Source of the DNA: Aphanocapsa sp. GSE-SYN-MK-11-07L
GTDB lineage: Bacteria > Cyanobacteriota > Cyanobacteriia > Thermosynechococcales > Thermosynechococcaceae
Reading direction: 5' to 3'
Assembly: GCA_019359715.1 (NCBI GenBank)
Contig: JAHHGS010000076.1
Span: 1 to 64,000, forward strand
DNA: 64,000 nt
This document shows, piece after piece, positions 1-7,783 of the stretch. A model generated the notes under the pieces. It was not told where the DNA came from, made no database searches, and saw only the letters and a list, made by a program, of their open reading frames with translations. Numbering within the stretch: the first letter of the stretch is position 1; every line of letters starts with the position of its first letter. A program made the position numbers and the translations under genes.

Positions 1-77
1 AGTTCATCCGAGAGCGCCTGGATTTAACCCCCCATTTCCTGTCGATTTTCTCCCCTGCCAGGGGTTGCTTTTAAGAG

Positions 78-113
78 GGTGCCGAAGTTCTGACTCAAGG
101 TGCCGAAGTTCTG
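78..113. repeat. Two 15-bp direct repeats at a probable mobile-element end
   Basis: The 15-mer GGTGCCGAAGTTCTG occurs at 78-92 and again at 99-113, a period of 21 bp. The repeats stop a few bases before readable PstS homology begins near 120. Multiple short direct repeats at an end are known from transposons with several transposase-binding sites, such as IS21-type or Tn7-like elements. I read this as the end of such an element lying mostly outside the window, but no transposase is visible in the 77 bases to the left. Confidence is high for the repeat and low for the interpretation. Confidence 0.5.
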
Positions 114-119
114 TCTTTC

Positions 120-362
120 AGCACTAAAGCGGCCCAGGATAAGCCAGAACTGCGTGCTTTCGTTGAGTTTTATTTGAAGAATGCACCGAGCTTAATTGAG
201 ACCGTTGGTTACTTACCCTTACCAGACGATGCTTACCGTCTGGCAGGAATTCAGTTTACAAGGGGAAAAGTTGGCACTGCCTTTCAGGGGATTCCAGAAC
301 CAGATATTACGGTGACTGAATTGCTACGGCGGCAGACTACGTTTCAGGCTAGTAAGCCGTAG
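120..362 (+). pseudogene. C-terminal fragment of a PstS/SphX phosphate-binding protein
   Basis: The frame running from about 120 through the TAG at 360 reads STKAAQDKPELRAFVEFYL, followed by a VGYLPLPDDAY segment. This is the usual C-terminal segment of the periplasmic phosphate-binding protein of the Pst ABC transporter. Only about 80 of the roughly 350 to 400 residues expected are present. There is no signal peptide, and upstream the frame runs into the 15-bp repeats instead of PstS sequence. A TTG at 174 could start a 62-residue peptide, but that would lack the ligand-binding site. I call it a gene beheaded by insertion or recombination at the edge of the arsenic island. Confidence 0.75.
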
Positions 363-447
363 CAAGGTGCTGGCTGGTGACGCAGAAACAGTCCGAGGCT
401 TCTGCGTCACCGTGCCAGATGCAGGAGAATGCTCTAGGATGGTTTGC

Positions 448-463
448 ATCAATCAAAATTGAT
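448..463. promoter_or_regulatory. Candidate ArsR operator upstream of arsR1
   Basis: The sequence ATCAATCAAAATTGAT is a 16-bp inverted repeat of the form ATCAA-N6-TTGAT, 18 bp before the GTG start of arsR1. A second site of the same form lies at 863-878 and a shorter relative sits in the arsI/arsR2 gap. ArsR/SmtB repressors bind such AT-rich dyads and release them on binding As(III). The assignment to ArsR is inferred from position and repetition. Confidence 0.5.
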
Positions 464-481
464 AGACGGAACTGCTAAATC

Positions 482-808
482 GTGAAAACTACCTCGCTAT
501 CGCCTGAGCTGATTGTCGCTGGCTTTCATGCCCTTTCGGAGCCACTACGAGTCAAAGTTGTGGAGCTTCTACGGTCAAACGAACTCTGCGTTTGCGACCT
601 CTGCGAGACTTTAGACGTTGCCCAGTCCAAGCTATCATTCCACCTCAAGGCTTTGAAGGATGCCAACTTGCTGCGATCGCGGCAAGAAGGACGCTGGATG
701 TATTACAGCTTGAACTTGTCTCAGTTTGTAGTCTTGGAGCAGTATTTGTCAGAATTTCGTCGCCATAGCCCAATCCTGCCCGCTCGCCCCTGTAGTGAAG
801 AGGATTAA
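482..808 (+). CDS. arsR: ArsR-family arsenic-responsive repressor
   Basis: This 108-residue winged-helix protein of the ArsR/SmtB family probably represses the arsenic operon and leaves DNA when As(III) binds. The metalloid-binding signature ELCVCDLC (Cys36, Cys38, Cys41) lies at the start of the recognition region, followed by the DNA-reading helix around QSKLSFHLKALKDA and a wing ending GRWMYYSLN. The length is normal for the family. It starts at GTG 482; no in-frame ATG precedes the conserved core. A dyad 18 bp upstream is a likely autoregulatory operator. The gap-arsJ-acr3 genes follow in the same direction. Confidence 0.93.
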   Translation: MKTTSLSPELIVAGFHALSEPLRVKVVELLRSNELCVCDLCETLDVAQSKLSFHLKALKDANLLRSRQEGRWMYYSLNLSQFVVLEQYLSEFRRHSPILPARPCSEED

Positions 809-862
809 TTAAGCAAAGTCGGGAATAGGGACGGGACTGCTTAGTGTCGTTCGAGACAACAA

Positions 863-878
863 ATCAATATTTTTTGAT
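863..878. promoter_or_regulatory. Second candidate ArsR operator, between arsR1 and gap
   Basis: The sequence ATCAATATTTTTTGAT has the same ATCAA-N6-TTGAT layout as the site at 448-463. It lies in the 100-bp gap before gap, about 30 bp upstream of its ATG, so gap-arsJ may have its own As(III)-responsive promoter in addition to read-through from arsR1. Confidence 0.42.
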
Positions 879-908
879 GACATCAGTTTATTTTGAATTG
901 GAGGAATC

Positions 909-1922
909 ATGGCTATACGAGTTGGGATCAATGGATTTGGACGGATTGGGCGATTAGACCTGAGAGCCGCTTGGGGCTGGTCAGACCTGGAGTTTATTCA
1001 TATTAATGAGGTGAAGGGTGGAGCAGAAGCGGCGGCTCACCTGCTGAAGTTTGATTCGGTACACGGGCGTTGGCAGCCGGACGTGACAGCTGGGGGCGAT
1101 CGCATTTACATTGACGGCCAGCCGCTTACTTTTTCGGAACAGGCCAAGCCGGGAGATGTTGCCTGGGATGAGTTGGGTGTGGATATTGTCCTGGAATGCT
1201 CCGGCAAGTTTCGGACTCCAGAAACGCTGGCTCCCTACTTCAAGCGGGGCGTTCGCAAAGTAATTGTGGCGGCTCCGGTCAAGCAGGAAGCGTTGAATGT
1301 GGTGATGGGCGTAAATGATCACTTGTACGATCCCAGACAACACCACCTCCTGACGGCTGCTTCCTGCACCACCAACTGCCTGGCCCCGGTGGTGAAAGTG
1401 ATCCATGAGGGCATTGGTATCCAGCATGGCGTGATCACCACAATTCATGACAATACCAACACTCAAACCTTAGTCGATGCGCCGCACAAGGATCTTCGAC
1501 GGGCCCGGGCTTCTGCTCTATCTTTAATTCCGACCAGTACAGGTTCGGCAACGGCGATCGGTCTGATTTACCCCGAACTCAACGGCAAACTGAACGGCTT
1601 AGCCGTGCGGGTGCCGCTGCTGAATGCCTCTCTGACAGATTGCGTGTTTGAAGTTGTCCGTTCAACCACGATCGCAGAAGTGAATCAACTGCTGAAACAA
1701 GCATCCGAGCAAGCGCCCCTGAAGGGAATTCTGGGCTACGAGGAGCGTCCGCTGGTATCGATCGACTATCTCAACGATCCGCGATCTGCGATCGTCGATG
1801 CCCTGTCAACAATGGTGGTGAATCAAACCCAGGTCAAAATCTACGCCTGGTATGACAACGAGTGGGGCTATGCCAACCGAATGGTGGAACTGGCCAGAAA
1901 AGTCGCATCCAGCCTGAATTGA
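909..1922 (+). CDS. gap: ArsJ-associated glyceraldehyde-3-phosphate dehydrogenase
   Basis: This 337-residue type I GAPDH has the Rossmann motif [10 protein letters not shown] near the N-terminus and the active-site signature [10 protein letters not shown] with catalytic Cys153. The acidic residue in HINEVKG at the end of the second strand suggests NAD preference. Next to arsJ such enzymes are known to accept arsenate in place of phosphate. They make 1-arseno-3-phosphoglycerate, which ArsJ exports before it decays; the pair therefore confers arsenate resistance. GGAGG lies 4 bp before the ATG. The stop is 9 bp before arsJ, so the two are surely co-transcribed. It is probably a dedicated detoxification copy and not the Calvin-cycle GAPDH. 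Confidence 0.92.
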   Translation: MAIRVGINGFGRIGRLDLRAAWGWSDLEFIHINEVKGGAEAAAHLLKFDSVHGRWQPDVTAGGDRIYIDGQPLTFSEQAKPGDVAWDELGVDIVLECSGKFRTPETLAPYFKRGVRKVIVAAPVKQEALNVVMGVNDHLYDPRQHHLLTAASCTTNCLAPVVKVIHEGIGIQHGVITTIHDNTNTQTLVDAPHKDLRRARASALSLIPTSTGSATAIGLIYPELNGKLNGLAVRVPLLNASLTDCVFEVVRSTTIAEVNQLLKQASEQAPLKGILGYEERPLVSIDYLNDPRSAIVDALSTMVVNQTQVKIYAWYDNEWGYANRMVELARKVASSLN

Positions 1923-1931
1923 GGAACTACC

Positions 1932-3194
1932 ATGACTCCTACTTCTGCTGCGAACGCCAATCTGAAAAACTATGCCCTTGTCACCCTGGCCTACTGGGGC
2001 TTTACCCTCACAGACGGGGCTTTGCGAATGCTGGTATTGCTCTACTTCAACGAAATTGGCTATACCCCAATTCAGATTGCCTTTCTGTTTCTGTTCTACG
2101 AAGTATTTGGGATTGTTACCAACTTTTTGGGAGGCTGGATCGGGTCGCAGTTAGGGCTAAAAGTCACCCTCTACAGCGGAATTGGGCTTCAGGTGTTCGC
2201 CCTGATTATGCTGTCGTTTCTGAATCGGGATTGGGCCCAGTGGTTGGCGGTGCTGTACGTGATGATATCCCAGGCATTTGCGGGGATTGCCAAAGACTTA
2301 ACCAAAATGAGTTCTAAGAGTGCGATTCGGTTGGTGGTGCCCCAGGCGGCGCAATCCTCCCTCTTTAAGTGGGTTGCAGTGCTGACTGGCTCTAAAAATG
2401 CGCTGAAGGGGGTGGGCTTTTTCTTAGGCGCGTTGCTGTTGGGCACGTTTGGGTTTGTGACTTCGCTCTGGATGATGGCAGTTGGGCTAATTTTGATCCT
2501 GTTTACCAGCGTGTTGCTGCCTTCAGGGATGGGCAAGATCAAGGCGAAGGTCAAGTTCACTCAGTTATTCTCCAAGAGTCGCGAGATCAACATCCTCTCC
2601 GCCGCCCGGTTCTTTCTGTTTGGCTCCAGAGATGTCTGGTTTGTGGTCGGCTTGCCCGTTTTCCTCCGCAGTGGGTTGGGCTGGTCGTTCTATCAAGCGG
2701 GCGGATTTCTAGCTTGCTGGGTGATTGGCTACGGCATGATTCAGTTCCTCGCGCCCACTCTGCTCAGACGGTTTGGGAACGGTGAACCGCCCAAATCCAA
2801 AACAATTCAATTTTGGACAGGAGTGCTGACGGCTGTTCCTGCCAGTATCGCCCTGGCATTGCAACTGAATGCTTCGCCCAATCTGACGATCGTTGTCGGG
2901 TTGATGATCTTTGGGATTGTGTTTGCCTTTAACTCGGCAGTGCATTCCTACCTGGTGCTGGCGTTCACGGATGATGACAAAGTTGCTCTGAATGTGGGCT
3001 TTTACTACATGGCAAATTCTGGCGGCCGGCTGATTGGCACCGTGTTATCGGGAGTCATTTTTCAGCTATTTGGGTTGGTCGGTTGCCTCTGGACTTCTTC
3101 TGTGTTCGTCCTTGCCGCGTGGGTCATCTCTCGCAAACTGCCTGACCCGCAACCCAGTGAGGCGATCGCTTGGAAAGCGGGCGACGGGGACTAA
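1932..3194 (+). CDS. arsJ: ArsJ organoarsenical (1-arseno-3-phosphoglycerate) efflux permease
   Basis: This 420-residue major facilitator superfamily protein has about eleven or twelve hydrophobic helices spread over its full length. The N-terminal region LVTLAYWGFTLTDGALRML and the segments DLTKMSSKSAIR and FFLFGSRDVWFVVGLPVF are characteristic of ArsJ as I know it. It sits in the inner membrane and exports the unstable arsenate adduct produced by the neighbouring GAPDH. It begins 9 bp after the gap stop and is followed 42 bp later by acr3. The order gap-arsJ-acr3 is a strong functional context. Confidence 0.92.
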   Translation: MTPTSAANANLKNYALVTLAYWGFTLTDGALRMLVLLYFNEIGYTPIQIAFLFLFYEVFGIVTNFLGGWIGSQLGLKVTLYSGIGLQVFALIMLSFLNRDWAQWLAVLYVMISQAFAGIAKDLTKMSSKSAIRLVVPQAAQSSLFKWVAVLTGSKNALKGVGFFLGALLLGTFGFVTSLWMMAVGLILILFTSVLLPSGMGKIKAKVKFTQLFSKSREINILSAARFFLFGSRDVWFVVGLPVFLRSGLGWSFYQAGGFLACWVIGYGMIQFLAPTLLRRFGNGEPPKSKTIQFWTGVLTAVPASIALALQLNASPNLTIVVGLMIFGIVFAFNSAVHSYLVLAFTDDDKVALNVGFYYMANSGGRLIGTVLSGVIFQLFGLVGCLWTSSVFVLAAWVISRKLPDPQPSEAIAWKAGDGD

Positions 3195-3236
3195 CGCGCT
3201 TCTTTCATCTATTCCCATTTATCTTCATGGGTTCTC

Positions 3237-4391
3237 ATGGCTGCTAAACATCCTTCAATCAACTCCAAAGCTGTGCAAGCAGGCGGTTCGCTCAGTTTCT
3301 TTGAGCGGTATCTGACACTCTGGGTTTTTCTGTGTATTGGAGCCGGAATTTTACTAGGGCGAGTATTTCCAGGCGTTGCAGTCGCGCTTGATGCCATGAG
3401 CATCTACCAGGTTTCGGTTCCAATCGCCATCTGTTTGTTCTTCATGATGTACCCGATCATGGTGAAAATTGACTTTTCCCAGGCGGCACAGGCAGTCCGC
3501 ACACCGAAACCTGTGGTTCTAACGCTGGTCGTGAACTGGCTGATCAAGCCCTTTACGATGGTCGCCTTTGCTCAGTTCTTTTTGGGATGGCTGTTTCGTC
3601 CTTTGATTACGGGCACAGAAATTATTCGCGGGGTCGAAGTGCCGCTGGCAAATTCCTACATTGCGGGTGCAATTCTGCTGGGCATTGCTCCTTGTACGGC
3701 AATGGTCTTGTTGTGGGGCTACCTCTGCTACGGCAATCAAGGGCACACGCTGGTGATGGTGGCGGTGAATTCCCTGGCCATGTTATTTCTCTACGCGCCT
3801 CTCGGTCGCTGGCTGTTGGCTGCTAACGATTTAACGGTTCCCTGGCAGACGATCGCCCTCTCGGTATTAATTTATGTTGGTCTGCCCTTAATCGCAGGCA
3901 TCTATTCCCGCTACTGGATTTTTAAGCACAAGGGACGCGCCTGGTTTGAAAAAAGGTTTTTGAAGTATCTGAGTCCAGTGGCGATCGCGGCGCTGCTGAT
4001 CACGCTCATCTTGCTCTTTGCCTTCAAGGGTGAACTGATTGTCAGCAATCCACTACACATTCTGCTGATTGCAGTCCCACTGTTTTTACAGACCAATTTC
4101 ATCTTCTTGATTTCCTATGTGGCGGCTCAACGCATGAAATTGGCTTACGAAGATGCGGCACCAGCGGCATTGATTGGAGCCAGTAATCATTTTGAAGTGG
4201 CGATCGCCACAGCGGTTGTGTTGTTTGGTCTAAATTCTGGTGCGGCGTTAGCAACCGTTGTCGGAGTGCTGATCGAAGTCCCTGTGATGCTGATGCTAGT
4301 CGAGTTTTGTAAGCGTACTGCCGTTTGGTTTCCCAGAGAGCCGGAGAAGGCAACCCTGCCCGATCCGCGCTGCGTGATTCCTGATCGCTAG
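3237..4391 (+). CDS. acr3: Acr3-family arsenite efflux carrier
   Basis: This 384-residue polytopic protein of the bile/arsenite/riboflavin transporter superfamily extrudes As(III) across the inner membrane. Ten hydrophobic segments can be drawn. Family hallmarks are [13 protein letters not shown], the conserved Cys in [15 protein letters not shown], and the buried Glu in [13 protein letters not shown]. The ATG at 3237 gives the expected N-terminus. Acr3 needs arsenite, so a cell using it against arsenate also needs a reductase. The adjacent arsC homologue lacks key residues, which raises the question of which protein supplies it. Confidence 0.95.
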   Translation: MAAKHPSINSKAVQAGGSLSFFERYLTLWVFLCIGAGILLGRVFPGVAVALDAMSIYQVSVPIAICLFFMMYPIMVKIDFSQAAQAVRTPKPVVLTLVVNWLIKPFTMVAFAQFFLGWLFRPLITGTEIIRGVEVPLANSYIAGAILLGIAPCTAMVLLWGYLCYGNQGHTLVMVAVNSLAMLFLYAPLGRWLLAANDLTVPWQTIALSVLIYVGLPLIAGIYSRYWIFKHKGRAWFEKRFLKYLSPVAIAALLITLILLFAFKGELIVSNPLHILLIAVPLFLQTNFIFLISYVAAQRMKLAYEDAAPAALIGASNHFEVAIATAVVLFGLNSGAALATVVGVLIEVPVMLMLVEFCKRTAVWFPREPEKATLPDPRCVIPDR

Positions 4392-4417
4392 TTCACTGCA
4401 ATGAGCTACCGCTGCTT

Positions 4418-4819
4418 ATGAAGCGAGTCATGTTTATTTGCAAAACTAACGCAGTCTACTCGCAAATTGCTGAAGGGTTCGCCAAACATTTGGGAGTTGG
4501 CAGCATTCAGGTGACGAGTGCAGGTTTAGCAGCTAGCCAGGTTAATCCAATGGCGATCTCGACCATGAATGAGGCAGGAGTGAACATCAGCCGTCAAACC
4601 TCCAAGGTTTTGAGCGATTTCAACCCCCAAGATTTTGACATTGTGATTTCGCTCTGTGGAGATGCAGTAGAGTTACCTCTCGACTGGATCGCAGCAGAGA
4701 GATTTGAAAACTGGCCGTTGGCTGCTTCAGATCACCCACCGGACATCCTTTCTGAAGTACGGGATCAAATTCGAGAACGGGTGATTCACTTGATCGAGTC
4801 CCTTGACACATCACATTGA
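4418..4819 (+). CDS. Degenerate arsenate reductase-like low-molecular-weight phosphatase homologue
   Basis: This 133-residue protein aligns along its whole length with the Synechocystis-type ArsC (LMW-PTP fold, glutathione/glutaredoxin-linked). The N-terminal Cys of MFICKTNAVYSQIAEG is kept. In the family this loop reads C-K-R-N-S-C-R, with an essential Arg at the last position; here that residue is Tyr. One of the paired Cys in ISLCGCG is also replaced (here ISLCGDA). The phosphate/arsenate P-loop CX5R is therefore broken and one redox Cys is lost. It is intact as an ORF and lies in the ars operon, so it may bind or regulate instead of reducing arsenate. The family comparison is from memory. 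Confidence 0.8.
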   Translation: MKRVMFICKTNAVYSQIAEGFAKHLGVGSIQVTSAGLAASQVNPMAISTMNEAGVNISRQTSKVLSDFNPQDFDIVISLCGDAVELPLDWIAAERFENWPLAASDHPPDILSEVRDQIRERVIHLIESLDTSH

Positions 4820-4828
4820 GTGAAGATT

Positions 4829-5287
4829 ATGGAACAACCAGTCTCACAACCAATTACAGAAAATCTATGGTGGGTGATTCCTCAGCAATTGGCAGGGGTA
4901 CGGATGCCAACTGCTGAGGAATTAATTCAGTTACAAGAGGCGGGAGTTGGGGCGATCGTGTCTGTATTTCATCAGGATGCAAATCTCAGTCTTTATCAGC
5001 AAGCCAATATTCCATTTATTTGGTTGCCTATCGCCATTGATTCTGTGCCAAATCAAGTTCAACTTGAAGAATTTTGTAGTTTTATTGAATCTCAAAATCA
5101 ACTTGGTCATGCGGTTGCTGTTCATTGCAGTACGGGTAAACATCGCACTGGAACCCTGTTAGCTACCTACTTAATCAGTACGGGCTGGTCTTATCCTGAT
5201 GCGATGCAAACGATCCTAAATGCTAGTTCACAGGTTGAACTTCCTGCCTCCCAAACTCAATTTCTGCAAGCCTTTGCAGCAGCCTAA
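4829..5287 (+). CDS. Dual-specificity phosphatase-like CX5R protein, copy 1
   Basis: This protein of about 152 residues has the dual-specificity/tyrosine phosphatase fold, with the P-loop HCSTGKHRTGT (CX5R intact). I start it at ATG 4829 because the tandem copy begins identically with MEQP; a GTG at 4820 directly after the arsC stop would add three residues. The usual general-acid Asp loop reads WLPIAIDSVPN, with Asp one place away from the expected position. It shares ENLWWVIP, LAGVR and GVGAIVSV with the next gene, so the two arose by duplication. In the ars operon it could act as an arsenate reductase, as CX5R proteins of the yeast Acr2p type do, or as a protein phosphatase. Confidence 0.75.
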   Translation: MEQPVSQPITENLWWVIPQQLAGVRMPTAEELIQLQEAGVGAIVSVFHQDANLSLYQQANIPFIWLPIAIDSVPNQVQLEEFCSFIESQNQLGHAVAVHCSTGKHRTGTLLATYLISTGWSYPDAMQTILNASSQVELPASQTQFLQAFAAA

Positions 5288-5299
5288 AACAGAGGAATT

Positions 5300-5776
5300 A
5301 TGGAACAACCAATCTCTGAAAACTTATGGTGGGTGATTCCTGACAAACTGGCAGGAGTCCGAAAACCTACCGCAGATGAAATCTTGGATCTGAAAGTAGC
5401 GGGAGTGGGGGCGATCGTTTCCGTAATGGATGATCCCTCTAACTTGGACTTGTATGAGCAGGTGGGAATACCGCATCGATGGCTACCTACCAAAGGCGGT
5501 ACATCACCCAATCCAGAGCAAATTCAGGAGTTACAGACGTTTATTGATGAGCAAAATCGTCTTGGTCATGGGGTTGCTATTCACTGCACCAATGGCAGAC
5601 GACGTACCGGAACCATGCTCGCAGCTTATCTGATTCAAACAGGGCTAACTTTTGATGAAGCAATGCAACCGCTGCTTACAGCAAAACCAGATTTAGACTT
5701 ACGAGACGCTCAAGTTAGCTTTTTACAATCCCTTGCGAACGAAGCGATACGGGACGAAGCAACCCCCTCCACCTGA
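5300..5776 (+). CDS. Dual-specificity phosphatase-like CX5R protein, copy 2
   Basis: This 158-residue paralogue lies 12 bp after copy 1, with an AGAGGA ribosome binding site. The P-loop HCTNGRRRTGT keeps CX5R. The general-acid loop is WLPTKGGTSPN with no Asp, which would slow classical phosphatase turnover but need not prevent nucleophilic attack by the Cys. The C-terminus (EAIRDEATPST) extends about ten residues past copy 1. It ends the rightward ars operon and converges on arsI. The substrate is unknown; arsenate, arsenylated metabolites or phosphoproteins are all possible. Confidence 0.75.
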   Translation: MEQPISENLWWVIPDKLAGVRKPTADEILDLKVAGVGAIVSVMDDPSNLDLYEQVGIPHRWLPTKGGTSPNPEQIQELQTFIDEQNRLGHGVAIHCTNGRRRTGTMLAAYLIQTGLTFDEAMQPLLTAKPDLDLRDAQVSFLQSLANEAIRDEATPST

Positions 5777-5814
5777 ACTTAGGTGTTGCCAGGCAGCCTC
5801 GTCCCACTCACTAT

Positions 5815-6234
5815 CTAGCTACATTTCGCGCAGGCACTTGCCGGATTGCGAACTTCAGGGGTGGGTTTCTCAATATGTTCCAGAACCGTGTAAATCTCCC
5901 AAGGTGCGCCATCAGGATCAACCACCCAGGCTTTGTCTTGCAATGCATAGCAGCAATCCACTTTGTCTTCTTGATGGGGAACTAAACCTGTTTGTCGGAG
6001 GCGATCGCTGGCGACTTTCACCTCTGCTGCTGTTTCAACTTCAACCCCCAGATGATTAAGGGTTCCTGCCTTCTCAGCATTTTCAATCAACACCAGTTTC
6101 AATGCCGGTTCTGCCACAGCAAAGTTGGCATAACCAGGTTTGCGCTTAGCCGGTTCAGTACCAAATAGCTTGCCGTAAAACTCAACCGCTTGCTCGATAT
6201 TGCTCACATTCAGCGCTAATTGAACTCGTGACAT
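5815..6234 (-). CDS. arsI: ArsI C-As lyase (VOC-family dioxygenase)
   Basis: This 139-residue vicinal-oxygen-chelate protein of the ArsI/CadI group cleaves the C-As bond of trivalent organoarsenicals such as MAs(III). Predicted Fe(II) ligands are Gln in SRVQLALNV, His in LNHLGVEVE and Glu in PWEIYTV. The adjacent Cys pair in KVDCCYALQDK is the substrate-binding signature, and the tail ACAKCS adds two more Cys. I start it at the ATG whose last base is 6234, because AGGAGG lies just upstream and the protein then begins MSRVQLAL like its relatives; the longer frame adds 19 unlikely residues. It is divergent from arsR2. Confidence 0.93.
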   Translation of the reverse strand: MSRVQLALNVSNIEQAVEFYGKLFGTEPAKRKPGYANFAVAEPALKLVLIENAEKAGTLNHLGVEVETAAEVKVASDRLRQTGLVPHQEDKVDCCYALQDKAWVVDPDGAPWEIYTVLEHIEKPTPEVRNPASACAKCS

Positions 6235-6258
6235 GATGAACCTCCTTATATTAATTAT

Positions 6259-6272
6259 CATCAATATTGATG
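6259..6272. promoter_or_regulatory. 14-bp perfect palindrome between arsI and arsR2
   Basis: CATCAATATTGATG is a perfect palindrome in the AT-rich 87-bp gap between the divergent arsI and arsR2 starts. It contains the same ATCAA/TTGAT half-sites as the two candidate operators further left, but with a 2-bp spacer. Its position would allow one bound ArsR dimer to repress both genes. Confidence 0.5.
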
Positions 6273-6321
6273 TATATAAATATATTGCCAAACCATATCG
6301 ATGAATGTCAATATATAAACC

Positions 6322-6690
6322 ATGAAGATATCTAAACCCGTTTCAAGCTGTTGTGTGCCTTTACTTTCCGGGCAGCTCAATCATCAGGAAGCCGAACAGT
6401 TGGCAGCCATCTTTCGCGTATTGGGCGAACCTGCCCGGTTGCAGATCTTGAGCCTGATTGCTGCCCAGTCAACGGGTGAAGTTTGCGCTTGTGAATTGAC
6501 AGAACCGTTGGGATTATCGCAACCTACCTTAAGTCACCATCTGAAAGTGATGTATGAAGCAGGATTGCTCCATAAGGAGCGGCGTGGCACCTGGATTTAC
6601 TACCGCCTAGTGCCAGAGCGATTTGAAGTGTTGCACAGAGTCTTAGCAATCCCCACCCGTCGTCCTGATGCAGTTCATTCATCCCCTTGA
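6322..6690 (+). CDS. arsR: Second ArsR-family repressor
   Basis: This 122-residue ArsR/SmtB winged-helix protein has different thiol sites from arsR1: an N-terminal Cys pair (Cys10, Cys11 in VSSCCVPLL) and Cys55/Cys57 in GEVCACELTEPLG. Such a combination can form a three-thiolate As(III) or MAs(III) site. The recognition helix is QPTLSHHLKVMYEAGL and the wing is RRGTWIYYRL. It lies 15 bp before arsH and is divergent from arsI, so it probably controls the organoarsenical genes. The palindrome at 6259-6272 is the likely target. Confidence 0.92.
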   Translation: MKISKPVSSCCVPLLSGQLNHQEAEQLAAIFRVLGEPARLQILSLIAAQSTGEVCACELTEPLGLSQPTLSHHLKVMYEAGLLHKERRGTWIYYRLVPERFEVLHRVLAIPTRRPDAVHSSP

Positions 6691-6705
6691 ACTGACTCTA
6701 AAATT

Positions 6706-7371
6706 ATGACCAACCTTGCTCACCCGCCCAGAATTTTGTTCTTGTACGGTTCCCTACGGGAGCGTTCCTACAGCCGTTTGCTGGCAGAAGAAGCCGCGCG
6801 AATTATTCAAGAATTTGGTGCAGAAGTGATGTTTTTTGACCCGCGAGACCTTCCAATTTATGGCAGCGTCCCTGATACTCATCCCAAGGTGCAAGAGTTA
6901 CGGGAGTTGAGCCTGTGGTCGGAAGGGCAAGTCTGGTCTAGCCCAGAGATGCACGGTCAAATTTCCGGCATCATGAAGAACCAAATTGACTGGATTCCCT
7001 TGAGCATCGGAGCCGTTCGACCGACACAGGGGAGAACCTTGGCAGTGATGCAAGTCAGTGGTGGTTCCCAATCCTTCAATGCGGTGAACACGCTCCGCAT
7101 TTTGGGGCGCTGGATGCGGATGTTCACCATTCCCAACCAGTCTTCGGTTGCTAGAGCCTATCAGGAGTTCAATGAAGATGGCACCATGAAAGATTCCCCC
7201 TACCGCGATCGCGTGGTGGATGTGATGGAAGAACTCTACAAGTTCACCCTACTATTGCGTGATCAGGTGGATTATTTGTGCGATCGCTACAGCGAACGAA
7301 AAGAGAGAGTCGCAAAAGAAACTGCTGCGAAAATGCCAGGTGGTATTGAAAGGTCTGGGCGATCACCGTAA
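6706..7371 (+). CDS. arsH: ArsH NADPH-dependent FMN reductase (organoarsenical oxidase)
   Basis: This 221-residue flavodoxin-like protein carries the FMN phosphate loop [13 protein letters not shown], the conserved [19 protein letters not shown] block and [18 protein letters not shown]. ArsH oxidises trivalent methyl- or aryl-arsenicals to less toxic pentavalent forms with NADPH and FMN. The family is usually 210 to 240 residues, so it is full length. It follows arsR2 by 15 bp and is the last gene of the arsenic island. The C-terminal tail ([11 protein letters not shown] region) is charged and probably disordered. Confidence 0.93.
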   Translation: MTNLAHPPRILFLYGSLRERSYSRLLAEEAARIIQEFGAEVMFFDPRDLPIYGSVPDTHPKVQELRELSLWSEGQVWSSPEMHGQISGIMKNQIDWIPLSIGAVRPTQGRTLAVMQVSGGSQSFNAVNTLRILGRWMRMFTIPNQSSVARAYQEFNEDGTMKDSPYRDRVVDVMEELYKFTLLLRDQVDYLCDRYSERKERVAKETAAKMPGGIERSGRSP

Positions 7372-7449
7372 CATTAATGGATCAGCTTCACCAAGTCAGA
7401 AGGGCTACTATAATCGTATTCATGTCTGACCAACCTGATGGTTCTATGA

Positions 7450-7743
7450 GTTTCTGGCTCAACTCAACCCCCGCTTGTTACCTGGGAAAAACTGCCAGAC
7501 AATTTTATTTTGCCTGATGCTCCTGTGGAGAATATTCAGCAGCCCTGGCTACCGGAACTGAATCTATTTCTGGGCATCTGGTATGGCGAACGCTTGAGCC
7601 AGACCACCCATTGGCTACGCTGGTGGAATCAAGCGGGCAATCTATTGTTGTGGAGTGCCGAACAGTCCCAGCAGGAGCAGCGGCGAGCTGAGGCATTAGC
7701 TGCGAAACTACGAGAGCTGGGCGTAGACCCAGAAACACTTTAA
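7450..7743 (+). pseudogene. Internally deleted Uma2-family (PD-(D/E)XK) nuclease remnant
   Basis: The frame 7450-7743 joins the usual Uma2 N-terminus (PLVTWEKLPDNF, then LPDAPVENIQQP) directly to the usual C-terminus (LNLFLGIWYGE, LRWWNQAGNLL and a coiled tail ending KLRELGVDPETL). The central part with the restriction-nuclease-fold catalytic residues, normally about 100 residues, is missing. A TGA at 7447 closes the frame upstream and no ATG or GTG is available before the conserved start; a TTG at 7510 would give a 77-residue peptide. Uma2 genes are numerous and often decayed in cyanobacteria. Confidence 0.75.
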
Positions 7744-7783
7744 GCTGCTGCACTGTCGCCACCGGTTTGGTATTGCAGACAGC

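Noticed and set aside
981-1466. 161-codon open frame on the minus strand inside gap
   Set aside because: It is the antisense of a conserved GAPDH gene and shows no protein-family pattern.
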